Source: Xanthobacteraceae bacterium
GTDB lineage: Bacteria > Pseudomonadota > Alphaproteobacteria > Rhizobiales > Xanthobacteraceae
Direction: 5' to 3'
Length of the DNA stretch: 64,000 bases
Assembly: GCA_028290465.1 (NCBI GenBank)
Contig: JAQGJU010000068.1
Span: 1 to 64,000, forward strand
Position numbers and translations under genes: made by a program. Below the pieces are notes generated by a model. It did not search any database and had not been told where the DNA came from. It was given only the letters and a program-made list of their open reading frames with translations. Shown here piece by piece: positions 43,970 through 52,969 of the stretch; the first letter of the stretch is position 1, and each line of letters begins with the position of its first letter.

Positions 43970-44508
43970 CCGATGTCGACCCGCTCGATCGCATGACGGT
44001 CGGCGTGATCGTCGAACGCAGCAAGAGCGACAGTCCGTGGATCGATCATCTATGGCGGCCGGTCGCGGTGCTGGGCGGCGTGCCCGAGACCGCGCCCTGG
44101 ACGCTGCTGTCCGACGACGGGGCCCGCGCCACGTTCTATGCCGGCGCCGCTGAGATCGAACTGCACCGTTCGGACACCACCAATTACCGTGACAATCTGG
44201 CTACCGAATCGCCGTTACTGTGGGTCGTGCTGCGGCCCACGGAAGCAGACCCGCCCTATGCGCTGTTCCTTGTCACGGCCGATCCGGCGGAGGGCGAGGC
44301 CATGACCGAGGCCGGCAACGATCTGGTCGAGACGGTGCCGATGCCGGAGCCGGTCCGCGAGGTCGTTGCGGGTTTCGTTGCCACGCACCATGTCGAACGG
44401 GTATTCTTCAAGCGGCAGCGCGACGCAGCCGGCCCGGAACGTGGACGACGCGGATCGGGGCAGCAAAACGACGTCAAAGGGCCTGACGAACCGAAGGCGG
44501 GGTCATGA
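43966..44508 (+). CDS. DUF3305 family protein
   Basis: A 180-residue protein from GTG 43966, overlapping the preceding stop. The first part (RMTVGVIVERSKSDSPWIDHLWRPVAVL) is the signature of the DUF3305 family, and the last 30 residues are basic and low-complexity. It is always, in my experience, paired with a DUF3306 gene beside formate dehydrogenases. No catalytic motif is visible. Confidence 0.75.
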   Translation: MTDVDPLDRMTVGVIVERSKSDSPWIDHLWRPVAVLGGVPETAPWTLLSDDGARATFYAGAAEIELHRSDTTNYRDNLATESPLLWVVLRPTEADPPYALFLVTADPAEGEAMTEAGNDLVETVPMPEPVREVVAGFVATHHVERVFFKRQRDAAGPERGRRGSGQQNDVKGPDEPKAGS

Positions 44509-45251
44509 ACGACCCGGAAAATTTCCTGGCGCGCTGGTCGCGCCGCAAACGCGAGATCGCGGCGGGTGAGCCGGAAGCCGCCGCGCCGGAAACGCGTGCG
44601 CCTGCGACCTCGGCTCCGGTGCCGGCCGATTTCGAAGCCGAAATAGCCGCGCTCGCTTCGCCGGAAAAGACATTGCCGGACGAGACATCTTCGGCTCCCG
44701 CTCCGGTATTCGATCCGGCCAGTCTGCCGTCGCTCGACTCGATTGGCGCCGACACCGACATTCGCGGCTTTCTGGCGCCGGGCGTGCCGACGGAGTTGGC
44801 GCATGCGGCGCTTCGCCGCGTATGGACCGCCGATCCGGGTATTCGCGACTTCAAAGGCTTGGCCGACTACGATTGGGACTTCACCGCGCCCGGCAGCATG
44901 TTGGGCTTTGGTGACTTGGCTCCCGGCACCGACGTGAAGCAAATGCTGGCGGATGTGTTGGGCGAACTGGTGCCGGACACTGCTGTGCCGACGTCGGCCA
45001 TGTCGCCAGAAGTGCCAGCGGCCACTCCCTTGGAACCTCAAGTATCAATGGTATCCGAGCCAAACAACGATTCGACGCCTGAGCAGACCATTGGCGATAT
45101 GTCGGCGGAGTCGGCGCGTGTCGAGGCGAAGCAATCGCAAGATGATTTGTTGCATCGCGATGTAAATGCCGCGATGCATAGTAATATTTTAGTGAACGAT
45201 GAAGAGCTGTCCATTGCCCGGCGCCAGCACGGCGGTGCATTACCTCAATAG
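44505..45251 (+). CDS. DUF3306 family protein
   Basis: A 248-residue protein, coupled to the DUF3305 gene by a four-base overlap. The N-terminal block ENFLARWSRRKREI and the middle block RAAL/RRVWTADPGIRDFKGLADYDWDF belong to DUF3306. The first 70 residues are rich in Ala, Pro and Glu and are probably disordered. The last 50 codons are richer in A/T than the surrounding genes and are poorly conserved in type. Function is unknown. Confidence 0.75.
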   Translation: MNDPENFLARWSRRKREIAAGEPEAAAPETRAPATSAPVPADFEAEIAALASPEKTLPDETSSAPAPVFDPASLPSLDSIGADTDIRGFLAPGVPTELAHAALRRVWTADPGIRDFKGLADYDWDFTAPGSMLGFGDLAPGTDVKQMLADVLGELVPDTAVPTSAMSPEVPAATPLEPQVSMVSEPNNDSTPEQTIGDMSAESARVEAKQSQDDLLHRDVNAAMHSNILVNDEELSIARRQHGGALPQ

Positions 45252-45334
45252 TAGACCAAAGCCATAGCTTGAAACTATTGCCAATCCGTCGATCACGCCG
45301 TAGCTTAAACTGAAATCCTTCGTAGCAGGGCGCG

Positions 45335-46126
45335 ATGCGGAACTCCGGCCTCAACGAAGCCATTAGTGCTGCCGGCGGCATCAGCGGGCTTGCTCGACAA
45401 TTGGGCATTTCTCAGCCATCGGTATCTAACTGGACCTGGGTTCCCGCCGACCGTGTTGTCCCTGTCGTGGCGTTGACCGGTGTGCGGCGGGCCGTGTTGC
45501 GACCTGACCTGTATGGCGAAGGGACGGATGCCGCCGTGGAACCGTCTGCCGAAATCGACGAGATCGAAGCCGCGCGCGCGCAGCAATACGCGTTGTTGGC
45601 TGCGTTGCTGGTCCGGGCGCCGGATGCCGCGATGCTGGAAAAATTGTCGGGCCTGCGTGGCGATGCAAGTCCTCTCGGTATTGCGTATGCGGCGCTCGGC
45701 GAAGCGGCCAGCCGCACCGATGTCACCAAGGTCGAGCGCGAGTATTTCAACCTGTTCATCGGGCTCGGACGCGGTGAGATTCTGCCTTACGCCTCGTACT
45801 ATCTGACAGGGTTTCTGCACGAGCGGCCGTTGGCGCGGTTGCGCGAGGACCTGAACCGGCTCGGCATTGAGCGCAGCGAAGGCAATTACGAACCTGAGGA
45901 TCACGCCGCGATCCTGTGCGAGATCATGGCCTCGCTGGCTGGCGGTCGTTTCCCGGCGGCGCCCGGCGCCGACCGCGAAATATTCGAGAAACACATGGCG
46001 CCGTGGATCGGGCGTTTCTTCGCCGACGTGACGCGGGCCGAAAGCGCGGAGTTTTACCGCTGCGTCGGCGCGCTTGGGCAAGCCTTTATCGAGATCGAGA
46101 CTGAAGCATTTGCACTGCCGTCGTGA
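45335..46126 (+). CDS. TorD/DmsD-family chaperone with N-terminal YdaS-like helix-turn-helix
   Basis: A 263-residue fusion. Residues about 5-60 look like a Cro/YdaS-type DNA-binding domain (ISGLARQLGISQPSVSNW and a following LRPDLYG). Residues 80-255 are a TorD/DmsD-type helical chaperone with YFNLFIGLGRGEILPYASYYLTG and EPEDHAAILCEIMASL. TorD chaperones guard a molybdoenzyme and its TAT signal before export. It stands just before the TAT-exported formate dehydrogenase. The fused domain could let free chaperone control the operon; this is inference. Confidence 0.8.
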   Translation: MRNSGLNEAISAAGGISGLARQLGISQPSVSNWTWVPADRVVPVVALTGVRRAVLRPDLYGEGTDAAVEPSAEIDEIEAARAQQYALLAALLVRAPDAAMLEKLSGLRGDASPLGIAYAALGEAASRTDVTKVEREYFNLFIGLGRGEILPYASYYLTGFLHERPLARLREDLNRLGIERSEGNYEPEDHAAILCEIMASLAGGRFPAAPGADREIFEKHMAPWIGRFFADVTRAESAEFYRCVGALGQAFIEIETEAFALPS

Positions 46127-46197
46127 CGAAAGCGCCGTATCGCGGCGCGCGTCAACGATAGGAATAACAAGAACGAAACTACCACGGAGGAACGGCG

Positions 46198-46401
46198 ATG
46201 AAGCAGCCAGACAAATCCAAAGTCGGTCGTCGCGACTTCCTGCGAGCGCTAGGCGCCGGCGCCGGTGTGGCGGCGACGGCCGTCGTGCCGCTCGCCACCG
46301 AAGCGGCCGCCGTCGAATCCGATACCGACAAGAAGAAGGCGCGTTATCAGGAAACTGAGCACGTGAAGACCTTCTACCGGGTCAACCGTTATCCAGGCTG
46401 A
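46198..46401 (+). CDS. Small twin-arginine-signal protein of the formate dehydrogenase region
   Basis: A 67-residue protein with a twin-arginine motif (GRRDFLRAL, residues 9-17) and a long hydrophobic stretch ending near AAAVES. A short charged tail follows (KKKARYQETEHVKTFY). The strong ACGGAGGAACGGCG site lies before ATG 46198. This matches the small TAT-target protein seen just ahead of FdhA in many proteobacteria. It may act as an exported subunit or help export. It is 12 bases before the alpha subunit. Confidence 0.87.
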   Translation: MKQPDKSKVGRRDFLRALGAGAGVAATAVVPLATEAAAVESDTDKKKARYQETEHVKTFYRVNRYPG

Positions 46402-46413
46402 GGGAGAGACGCC

Positions 46414-49335
46414 GTGCTGATCAAGAGAGCAGACCGTCAGGCGCGTCGTGGCAATCTCACCGCCGCGCTCGGCCATTCGTCCGGCGGCCTCGACCGCCGC
46501 GCCTTCCTGCGCCGTTCCGGCCTCGCGGCCGGCGGTCTCGCGGCGCTCGGTGCGCTGCCGCTCGGCAGCGTCCGCAAGGCGCAAGCCGCCGGTCCGACGG
46601 CCGGCGCGCCGATCACCATCCGCAAGAATATCTGCACGCATTGCTCGGTCGGCTGCACCGTGATGGCCGAAGTGCAAAACGGCGTGTGGATCGGTCAGGA
46701 GCCCGGCTGGGATTCGCCGATCAACCGCGGCTCGCATTGCGCCAAGGGCGCCGCGACGCGCGAACTGGTGCATGGCGATCGGCGCCTGCGCTACCCGATG
46801 AAGCTGGTGAACGGGCAGTGGACCCGGCTCTCCTGGGACACCGCGCTCAACGAAATCGGCGACAAGCTGATGGAGATCCGCGAAAAGTCCGGTCCGGACT
46901 CGGTGTATTGGCTGGGCTCCGCCAAATTCACCAATGAGGGCGCCTACCTGAACCGCAAATTCGCGGCGTTCTGGGGCACCAACAACTCCGACCATCAGGC
47001 GCGAATCTGCCATTCGACGACCGTCGCGGGCGTGGCCAATACCTGGGGCTACGGCGCGATGACCAATTCGTACAGCGACATCCGCAACGCCAAAACCATG
47101 ATCATCATGGGCGGCAATCCGGCCGAGGCGCATCCGGTGTCGCTGCAGCATCTGCTCGAAGGCAAGGAGATGCAGCGCGCCAACATGATCGTGATCGATC
47201 CGCGCATGACGCGGACCGCCGCGCACGCGACCGAATATGTCCGGCTTCGTTCCGGCACCGACATTCCGGTGGTCTATGGCATGCTCTGGCACATCTTCAA
47301 GAACGGTTGGGAAGACAAGGAATTCATCGAGCAGCGCGTCTACGGCATGGACGATATCCGCAAGGAAGTCGAAAAGTGGACGCCTGAAGAAGTGGAGCGC
47401 GTGTCCGGCGTACCGGGCGCGCAGCTCGAGCGCGTCGCCAAGATGTTCGCGACCGAAAAGCCCGCGACGCTGATCTGGTGCATGGGCGCGACCCAGCACA
47501 CCGTCGGTACCGCCAACGTGCGTGCGCTGTGTATCGCCCTGCTGGCGACCGGCAATGTCGGCAAGTCCGGCGCCGGCGCCAACATCTTCCGCGGCCACAC
47601 CAACGTGCAGGGCGCGACCGATCTCGGCCTCGATGTAGTGACGCTGCCGCTGTATTACGGCTTGGCCGAAGGCGCCTGGCGGCACTGGGGCCGGGTCTGG
47701 GAAGTCGAGTATGATTGGATGCAGTCCCGGTTCGCGTCCAAGCAGATCATGGAGACGCCTGGCATTCCGTCGACCCGCTGGTTCGACGCCGTGACGCTGC
47801 CAAAGGATCAGGTCACGCAGAGCGACAATCTGAAGGCCATGTTCATCATGGGCCATGGCGGCAATACCGTAACCCGGATGCCGAAGGCGGCCGAAGGCAT
47901 GGAGAAGCTCGACCTGCTGGTCGTGGCCGATCCGCATCCGACCACCTGGGCGCATCTGTCGGAGCGCAAGAACGGTACTTACTTGCTGCCGATCGCCACC
48001 AGCTACGAGACCGCCGGCTCGCGCACCGCGTCGAACCGCGCGATCCAATGGGGCGAGCAGATCGTCAAGCCGATCTTCGAATCCAAGGACGACAACGAGG
48101 TCATGTATCTCCTGGCCAAAAAGCTGGGATTTGCCGACCGCATGTTCAAGAACATCAAGGTCGAGAACAACCTTCCGGTGGTCGAAGACATCCTGCGCGA
48201 GATCAATCGCGGCGGCTGGTCCACGGGCTATTGCGGCCAGTCGCCCGAGCGTCTGAAGACGCACATGGCGAACCAGAAGGACTTCGACATGCTGACGCAG
48301 AAGGCCACGACCGGCCCTGCGAAAGGTGACTATTACGGCCTGCCGTGGCCGTGCTGGGGCACGCCGGAGTTCAAGCATCCGGGCACGCCGCTGCTCTACA
48401 ATACCAACCTCTCGGTCATGGAAGGCGGCGGCACGTTCCGGCCCCGCTTCGGCGTCGAGCGCGAGGAAACGCTGGCGGACGGCAGCAAGCGCAAGGTGAG
48501 CCTGCTTGGCAACGGCTACTACTCCAAGGACTCCGAGATCAAGGACGGCTATCCCGAGTTCACGCTCGGCATTCTGAAAAAGCTCGGCTGGGATAAGGAT
48601 CTGACCGAGGCCGAACTGGCGACCATCCAGAAGGTCAACCCGACCACCCCGGACGCGGTGTCCTGGGCGCTCGATCTGTCGGGCGGCATCCAGCGGGTCG
48701 CGATCACGCATGGCTGCGTGCCCTATGGTAATGGCAGGGCGCGCGCCAATGCGTTCGGTCTGCCGGACGCGATCCCGGTACACCGCGAGCCGATCTACAC
48801 GCCGCGGCCGGATCTCGTGGCGAAATATCCGACGCTGCCGGACGCCCGCCAGTTCCGCGTGCCGAATATCGGCTTCACGGTGCAGAAGGCGGCGGTCGAC
48901 AAGGGCGTTGCCAAGCAGTTCCCGCTGATCCTGTCGTCCGGCCGGTTGGTCGAATACGAAGGCGGCGGCGAGGAGACGCGTTCCAACAAGTGGCTCGCTG
49001 AACTTCAGCAGGACATGTTCATCAAGATCAATCCGTCGGACGCGGCCGAGCGCGGCATCAAGGATGGCGGCTGGGTCTGGGTCACCGGTGCCGAGCATAA
49101 TTCCAAGGCCCGCATGAAGGCGCTCGTCACCGAACGCGTCGGCAAGGGCGTCACCTGGGCTCCGTTCCACTTTGGTGGCTGGTTCCAGGGCGAGGACCAG
49201 CGCGCCAAGTATCCGAAGGGCGCCGACCCGGTGGTGCTCGGCGAAAGCGTCAACGTGCTGACCACCTACGGTTTCGACCCGGTGACCGGCATGCAAGAAC
49301 CAAAAGCCACGCTCTGTCAGGTCAGAGCGGCGTAA
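46414..49335 (+). CDS. fdhA: Formate dehydrogenase alpha (catalytic) subunit
   Basis: A 973-residue molybdenum/tungsten-bis-MGD enzyme. A TAT signal (RRAFLRRSG, residues 28-36) shows periplasmic export. The [4Fe-4S] motif is CTHCSVGC with a fourth Cys in SHCAKG. The metal ligand is Cys199 (ARICHSTT) followed by the catalytic His200, where some homologs have selenocysteine. The C-terminal molydopterin-binding domain includes GRLVEYEGGGEETRSN. It oxidises formate to CO2 and passes electrons to the beta and gamma subunits. The GTG start at 46414 follows GAGGGAGAC. Confidence 0.95.
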   Translation: MLIKRADRQARRGNLTAALGHSSGGLDRRAFLRRSGLAAGGLAALGALPLGSVRKAQAAGPTAGAPITIRKNICTHCSVGCTVMAEVQNGVWIGQEPGWDSPINRGSHCAKGAATRELVHGDRRLRYPMKLVNGQWTRLSWDTALNEIGDKLMEIREKSGPDSVYWLGSAKFTNEGAYLNRKFAAFWGTNNSDHQARICHSTTVAGVANTWGYGAMTNSYSDIRNAKTMIIMGGNPAEAHPVSLQHLLEGKEMQRANMIVIDPRMTRTAAHATEYVRLRSGTDIPVVYGMLWHIFKNGWEDKEFIEQRVYGMDDIRKEVEKWTPEEVERVSGVPGAQLERVAKMFATEKPATLIWCMGATQHTVGTANVRALCIALLATGNVGKSGAGANIFRGHTNVQGATDLGLDVVTLPLYYGLAEGAWRHWGRVWEVEYDWMQSRFASKQIMETPGIPSTRWFDAVTLPKDQVTQSDNLKAMFIMGHGGNTVTRMPKAAEGMEKLDLLVVADPHPTTWAHLSERKNGTYLLPIATSYETAGSRTASNRAIQWGEQIVKPIFESKDDNEVMYLLAKKLGFADRMFKNIKVENNLPVVEDILREINRGGWSTGYCGQSPERLKTHMANQKDFDMLTQKATTGPAKGDYYGLPWPCWGTPEFKHPGTPLLYNTNLSVMEGGGTFRPRFGVEREETLADGSKRKVSLLGNGYYSKDSEIKDGYPEFTLGILKKLGWDKDLTEAELATIQKVNPTTPDAVSWALDLSGGIQRVAITHGCVPYGNGRARANAFGLPDAIPVHREPIYTPRPDLVAKYPTLPDARQFRVPNIGFTVQKAAVDKGVAKQFPLILSSGRLVEYEGGGEETRSNKWLAELQQDMFIKINPSDAAERGIKDGGWVWVTGAEHNSKARMKALVTERVGKGVTWAPFHFGGWFQGEDQRAKYPKGADPVVLGESVNVLTTYGFDPVTGMQEPKATLCQVRAA

Positions 49336-49347
49336 GGGAGATCGGCC

Positions 49348-49944
49348 ATGGCACGGATGAAATTCCTCTGCGACGCCGATCGTTGCATCGAATGCAACGC
49401 TTGCGTCACCGCCTGCAAGAACGAGAACGAAGTGCCGTGGGGCATCAACCGCCGGCGCGTCGTCACGCTCAATGATGGCAAGCCGGGCGAGCGCTCGATC
49501 TCGATGGCCTGCATGCATTGCACCGACGCGCCCTGCGCGGCGGTGTGCCCGACCAACGTGTTCTACACCACCGCCGACGGCGTGGTGCTGCACTCGAAGG
49601 ATCTGTGCATCGGCTGCGGCTATTGCTTCTACGCCTGCCCGTTCGGCGCGCCGCAATATCCGCGCGTCGGCAATTTCGGCTCGCGCGGCAAGATGGACAA
49701 ATGCACCTTCTGCGCCGGCGGCCCGGAAGCCGACGGCAGCAAGGAAGAGTACGAGAAATACGGCGCCAACCGGCTGGCCGAAGGCAAGCTGCCGCTCTGT
49801 GCTGAGATGTGCTCGACCAAGTCGTTGCTTGCGGGCGACGGCGATATCATCGCGCAGATCTACAAGGAGCGCGTCACGCGGCGCGGCTACGGGTCTGGGG
49901 CCTGGGGCTGGAAGACCGCGTATCGCGAAGGCATCTCGACGTAA
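49348..49944 (+). CDS. fdhB: Formate dehydrogenase beta (iron-sulfur) subunit
   Basis: A 198-residue electron-transfer subunit. Four [4Fe-4S] sites are indicated by CIECNACVTACK, CMHCTDAPCAAVCP, CIGCGYCFYACP and the CTFC...CAEMC set. It lacks the C-terminal membrane anchor of E. coli FdnH, so it is the short form that relies on the gamma subunit for membrane contact. It lies 12 bases after the alpha subunit. Confidence 0.95.
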   Translation: MARMKFLCDADRCIECNACVTACKNENEVPWGINRRRVVTLNDGKPGERSISMACMHCTDAPCAAVCPTNVFYTTADGVVLHSKDLCIGCGYCFYACPFGAPQYPRVGNFGSRGKMDKCTFCAGGPEADGSKEEYEKYGANRLAEGKLPLCAEMCSTKSLLAGDGDIIAQIYKERVTRRGYGSGAWGWKTAYREGIST

Positions 49945-50023
49945 CAAAAACGACACGCTGACGGGGGGCCATGGGTGTTGACTACGACATCAATGGGTCG
50001 GGCGGGAATAACGGGAGAGCAGT

Positions 50024-51037
50024 ATGGGCCTTCTTCTTGCGCGCATCCGCGCTGCGGTCGTCGCCGTTGGGATATTGATGATCGCGGGCTTTGCGGCCCC
50101 GGCCTTCGCCCAGCAGCCGAATGCGGTCAATCCGAACGCCAGCGTTCCAAGTGAGGCTCAGCTATTCCAGAAGCTCAACAAGCTGGAAGGCCGTTGCTCG
50201 ATCCCGGACGCCAAGGCCTGCACGCTGGAGCAACCGGCGGGCCGCGACTGGCGCAGCTTCCATCAGGTAACGCTGCCCTGGATCGGCGCCATCGCCATTC
50301 TGGGCATGCTGCTGGTGCTGGTGCTGTTCTATCTGCTCCGCGGTATGGTCAAGCTGGAGAGCGGCCGTTCCGGACGCACCGTCGTGCGCTTCAATGCATT
50401 CGAGCGCTTCGTGCATTGGATGACGGCGGTATGCTTCCTCATCCTGGCGATCTCGGGGCTCAACATCACCTTCGGAAGGTCGGTGCTGCTGCCGTTGCTC
50501 GGGCCGGACACATTCACGGCCTGGTCGCAATGGGCGAAGTACGCCCATAACTATCTCAGCTTTCCGTTCACCATCGGCGTGGTGCTGATCTGCTTGATGT
50601 GGATCGCCGGCAACATCCCGAACCGCGTCGATGTCGAATGGCTCAAGCGAGGTGGCGGCATGGTCGGCCACGACCATCCGCCGGCCTATCGCTTCAATGC
50701 CGGCCAGAAGATGATCTACTGGATCGTCGTGCTGGGCGGCGGCGCCGCGGCGATCACCGGCTATCTGCTGATGTTCCCGTTCTACACCACCGACGTCACC
50801 GGAATGCAGCTTGCGCAGGTGGTGCACGGCACCGTCGGCGTGCTGTTCTTCGCCGCCATGCTGGCCCACATCTATATCGGCACCGTGGGCATGGAAGGCG
50901 CCTTCGAGGCAATGGGGAGCGGCGAGGTCGACGTGAACTGGGCCAGGGAACACCATCGGCTGTGGCTGGAGGAGGAACTGGCCCGCACCGGCCCGAACGA
51001 GAGCCAGACCCAGCCGCGCGCCACGCCGGCCGAATAG
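50024..51037 (+). CDS. fdhC: Formate dehydrogenase gamma subunit (cytochrome b556)
   Basis: A 337-residue inner-membrane cytochrome b. A signal peptide covers residues 1-29 (AFAQ/QPN), then an extra N-terminal segment with two Cys, a first membrane helix near residue 90 (GAIAILGMLLVLVLFYLL) and four more. Heme His candidates are in FVHWMTAV, YAHNYLSF and VHGTVGVL. It takes electrons from the beta subunit to quinone. The gap of 79 bases from the beta gene contains only the ribosome site and no gene. Confidence 0.92.
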   Translation: MGLLLARIRAAVVAVGILMIAGFAAPAFAQQPNAVNPNASVPSEAQLFQKLNKLEGRCSIPDAKACTLEQPAGRDWRSFHQVTLPWIGAIAILGMLLVLVLFYLLRGMVKLESGRSGRTVVRFNAFERFVHWMTAVCFLILAISGLNITFGRSVLLPLLGPDTFTAWSQWAKYAHNYLSFPFTIGVVLICLMWIAGNIPNRVDVEWLKRGGGMVGHDHPPAYRFNAGQKMIYWIVVLGGGAAAITGYLLMFPFYTTDVTGMQLAQVVHGTVGVLFFAAMLAHIYIGTVGMEGAFEAMGSGEVDVNWAREHHRLWLEEELARTGPNESQTQPRATPAE

Positions 51038-51065
51038 AAGCCATTTTCTTTAGTTGAAGCCTGAG

Positions 51066-51092
51066 CGCCCGGCGGTTTTGGCCGGGCGTTTC
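51066..51092 (+). terminator. Terminator-like hairpin at the end of the formate dehydrogenase operon
   Basis: An 8-bp stem, CGCCCGGC with GCCGGGCG, has a 7-base loop (GGTTTTG) and is followed by TTTC. It begins 29 bases after the gamma-subunit stop and before mobB. The T-run is short, so termination may be partial and mobB/moeA may still be reached. Confidence 0.55.
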
Positions 51093-51155
51093 GCTATGTG
51101 GCCTGTTGCAACCGACGGGGTGACGACGCGCGCGTGAACGCCTATCTTGCCGGCC

Positions 51156-51695
51156 ATGCGAATGATCGGATTGGCGGGCTGGAGCGGCGCGGGCAAGACC
51201 ACATTGCTGGTCAAGGTGATTCCGGTCCTGGTCGGACGGGGGCTGCGGGTCTCGACGCTCAAGCATGCCCACCATGCGTTCGACGTCGACCAGCCCGGCA
51301 AGGACTCCTATGAGCACCGCCTGGCCGGCGCCAGCGAAGTGCTGATCGGCTCGGCCGGACGCTGGGCGCTGATGCACGAACTGCGCGACGAGCCCGAACC
51401 GGCCCTGCCGGAATTACTGACACGGCTGTCGCCGGTCGATCTGGTGATCGTCGAGGGTTATAAGCGCGATCGCCATCCGAAGCTCGAAGTGCACCGCGCC
51501 GCCGTGGGCAAGCCGCTGCTGCACCCGGACGATCCGGCCATCGTCGCGGTCGCGGCCGATGGCGCGCTGCCGCAAGCTCGCGTTCCGGTGGTGAGCCTCG
51601 ACGATATCGACGCGGTGGTCGACATCCTGCTGGCGCATGCCGTGCCGCTCGAGCAAGCCTTCGCGACGCCTACCATCGCGACGCGAGTGTCCTGA
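51156..51695 (+). CDS. mobB: Molybdopterin-guanine dinucleotide biosynthesis protein MobB
   Basis: A 179-residue GTP-binding protein. The P-loop is GWSGAGKTTL near the N-terminus and the family block TLKHAHHAFDVDQPGKDS follows. ATG 51156 is chosen, with ATG 51162 as an alternative. MobB assists MobA in attaching GMP to molybdopterin, which formate dehydrogenase requires as bis-MGD. Its stop overlaps the moeA start by one base. Confidence 0.92.
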   Translation: MRMIGLAGWSGAGKTTLLVKVIPVLVGRGLRVSTLKHAHHAFDVDQPGKDSYEHRLAGASEVLIGSAGRWALMHELRDEPEPALPELLTRLSPVDLVIVEGYKRDRHPKLEVHRAAVGKPLLHPDDPAIVAVAADGALPQARVPVVSLDDIDAVVDILLAHAVPLEQAFATPTIATRVS

Positions 51696-52969
51696 TGGCG
51701 CAGCTTACCGACGACTGCTTTGCGTTTTCCGGCCCGCTGCTGCCGATTGCCGAGGCCGAGCGGCTGATTGCCGAACGCGTGACGCCGGTGGCCGAAGGCG
51801 AAGGCGTAGCGCTGCGCGACGCCGCGCAGCGCGTGCTGGCGGCCGATATCGTCGCGCCGCTTAGTCTGCCGCCGTTCGACAATTCGGCGGTCGACGGCTA
51901 CGCGGTGCGCCACGCCGATCTGGCTGCCGGAAGCGATACGCGGCTCGCGGTGGTCGATCGTCTGACCGCCGGCCGCGCGGCGGCGCGCGCGGTCGCGCAG
52001 GGCGAAGCGATTCGCATCTTTACCGGCGCGCCGATGCCGCAAGGCGCCAACACCGTATTCATGCAGGAAGACGTCCAGGTCAATGGCGATGCCGTGATCG
52101 TGCCGCCGGGCCTTAAGCTCGGTGCCAACCGGCGTCTCACCGGTGAGGATGTCCGCGCGGGCAGTGTCGTGCTGCCGGCCGGCCGGCATCTCGGCGTGTC
52201 GGACGTTGCTCTCGCGGCGGCGGTTGGGCTGACGCATGTGAATGTGCGGCGCCGGGTCCGGGTCGCGCTGTTTTCCACCGGGGACGAAATCGTTGAGCCC
52301 GGCACCGCGCGTCCGCCGGCCGCGCTGTATGATGCCAACCGCTATCTGCTGGCCGGCATGGCGCGCCGGCTCGGAGCGGAGGTGACCGATCTCGGCATCC
52401 TGCCCGACGACGCCAATGTGTTGGCCGGCGCGATCCAGGCCGCCGCCGCGGCCCACGATCTGGTGCTGACCTCGGGCGGCGTGTCGACCGGCGAGGCCGA
52501 TCATGTGCGCAACGCGGTGGAGCGCGTCGGCAGCCTGGTGTTCTGGCGCGTCGCCATCAAGCCGGGCCGGCCGGTCGCGATGGGCGTGGTGCGGGCGGCG
52601 GCGTCGGACGAGACGGCGGCGTTCGTCGGATTGCCCGGTAATCCGGTCGCGGCCTTCGTGACCTTTGCGCGCGTGGTTCGGCCGCTGCTGATGCGGCTGG
52701 CCGGCGCGGTGCCAGCAGCTTTAATCGCACTGCCGGTGCGGGCGTCGTTTGCCTATCGCAAGAAGCCGGGCCGGCGCGAATATGTCCGAGTCACGTTGCG
52801 CCGGCTGGCCGATGGAAGCATTGAAGCGAGCAAATTTCCGCAAGACGGCGCCGGCGTTTTGACCTCGCTGACCGAAACCGACGGCCTTGTCGAACTGCCC
52901 GAGAACATCACTGACATCGCGCCCGGCGCGGTGGTCGGGTTCTTGTCCTATGCGTCGCTGATCGGCTGA
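51695..52969 (+). CDS. moeA: Molybdopterin molybdotransferase MoeA
   Basis: A 424-residue enzyme that inserts molybdate into adenylated molybdopterin. Full set of family blocks: FDNSAVDGYAVR, FTGAPMPQGAN, LFSTGDEIVEPG, VLTSGGVSTGEAD and GLPGNPVAAFVTF. It is the complete, canonical MoeA in this window, unlike the two at 35-38 kb. It is coupled with mobB. The 3' end overlaps the convergent flippase-like gene by 22 bases. Confidence 0.93.
   Translation: MAQLTDDCFAFSGPLLPIAEAERLIAERVTPVAEGEGVALRDAAQRVLAADIVAPLSLPPFDNSAVDGYAVRHADLAAGSDTRLAVVDRLTAGRAAARAVAQGEAIRIFTGAPMPQGANTVFMQEDVQVNGDAVIVPPGLKLGANRRLTGEDVRAGSVVLPAGRHLGVSDVALAAAVGLTHVNVRRRVRVALFSTGDEIVEPGTARPPAALYDANRYLLAGMARRLGAEVTDLGILPDDANVLAGAIQAAAAAHDLVLTSGGVSTGEADHVRNAVERVGSLVFWRVAIKPGRPVAMGVVRAAASDETAAFVGLPGNPVAAFVTFARVVRPLLMRLAGAVPAALIALPVRASFAYRKKPGRREYVRVTLRRLADGSIEASKFPQDGAGVLTSLTETDGLVELPENITDIAPGAVVGFLSYASLIG

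Noticed and set aside
46249-49956. A 1235-codon open frame on the minus strand opposite the formate dehydrogenase genes
   Set aside because: It is the antisense shadow of high-GC codon use in fdhA and fdhB. It is rich in Arg, His and Ala repeats with no recognisable domain, while the + strand encodes clear FDH subunits.
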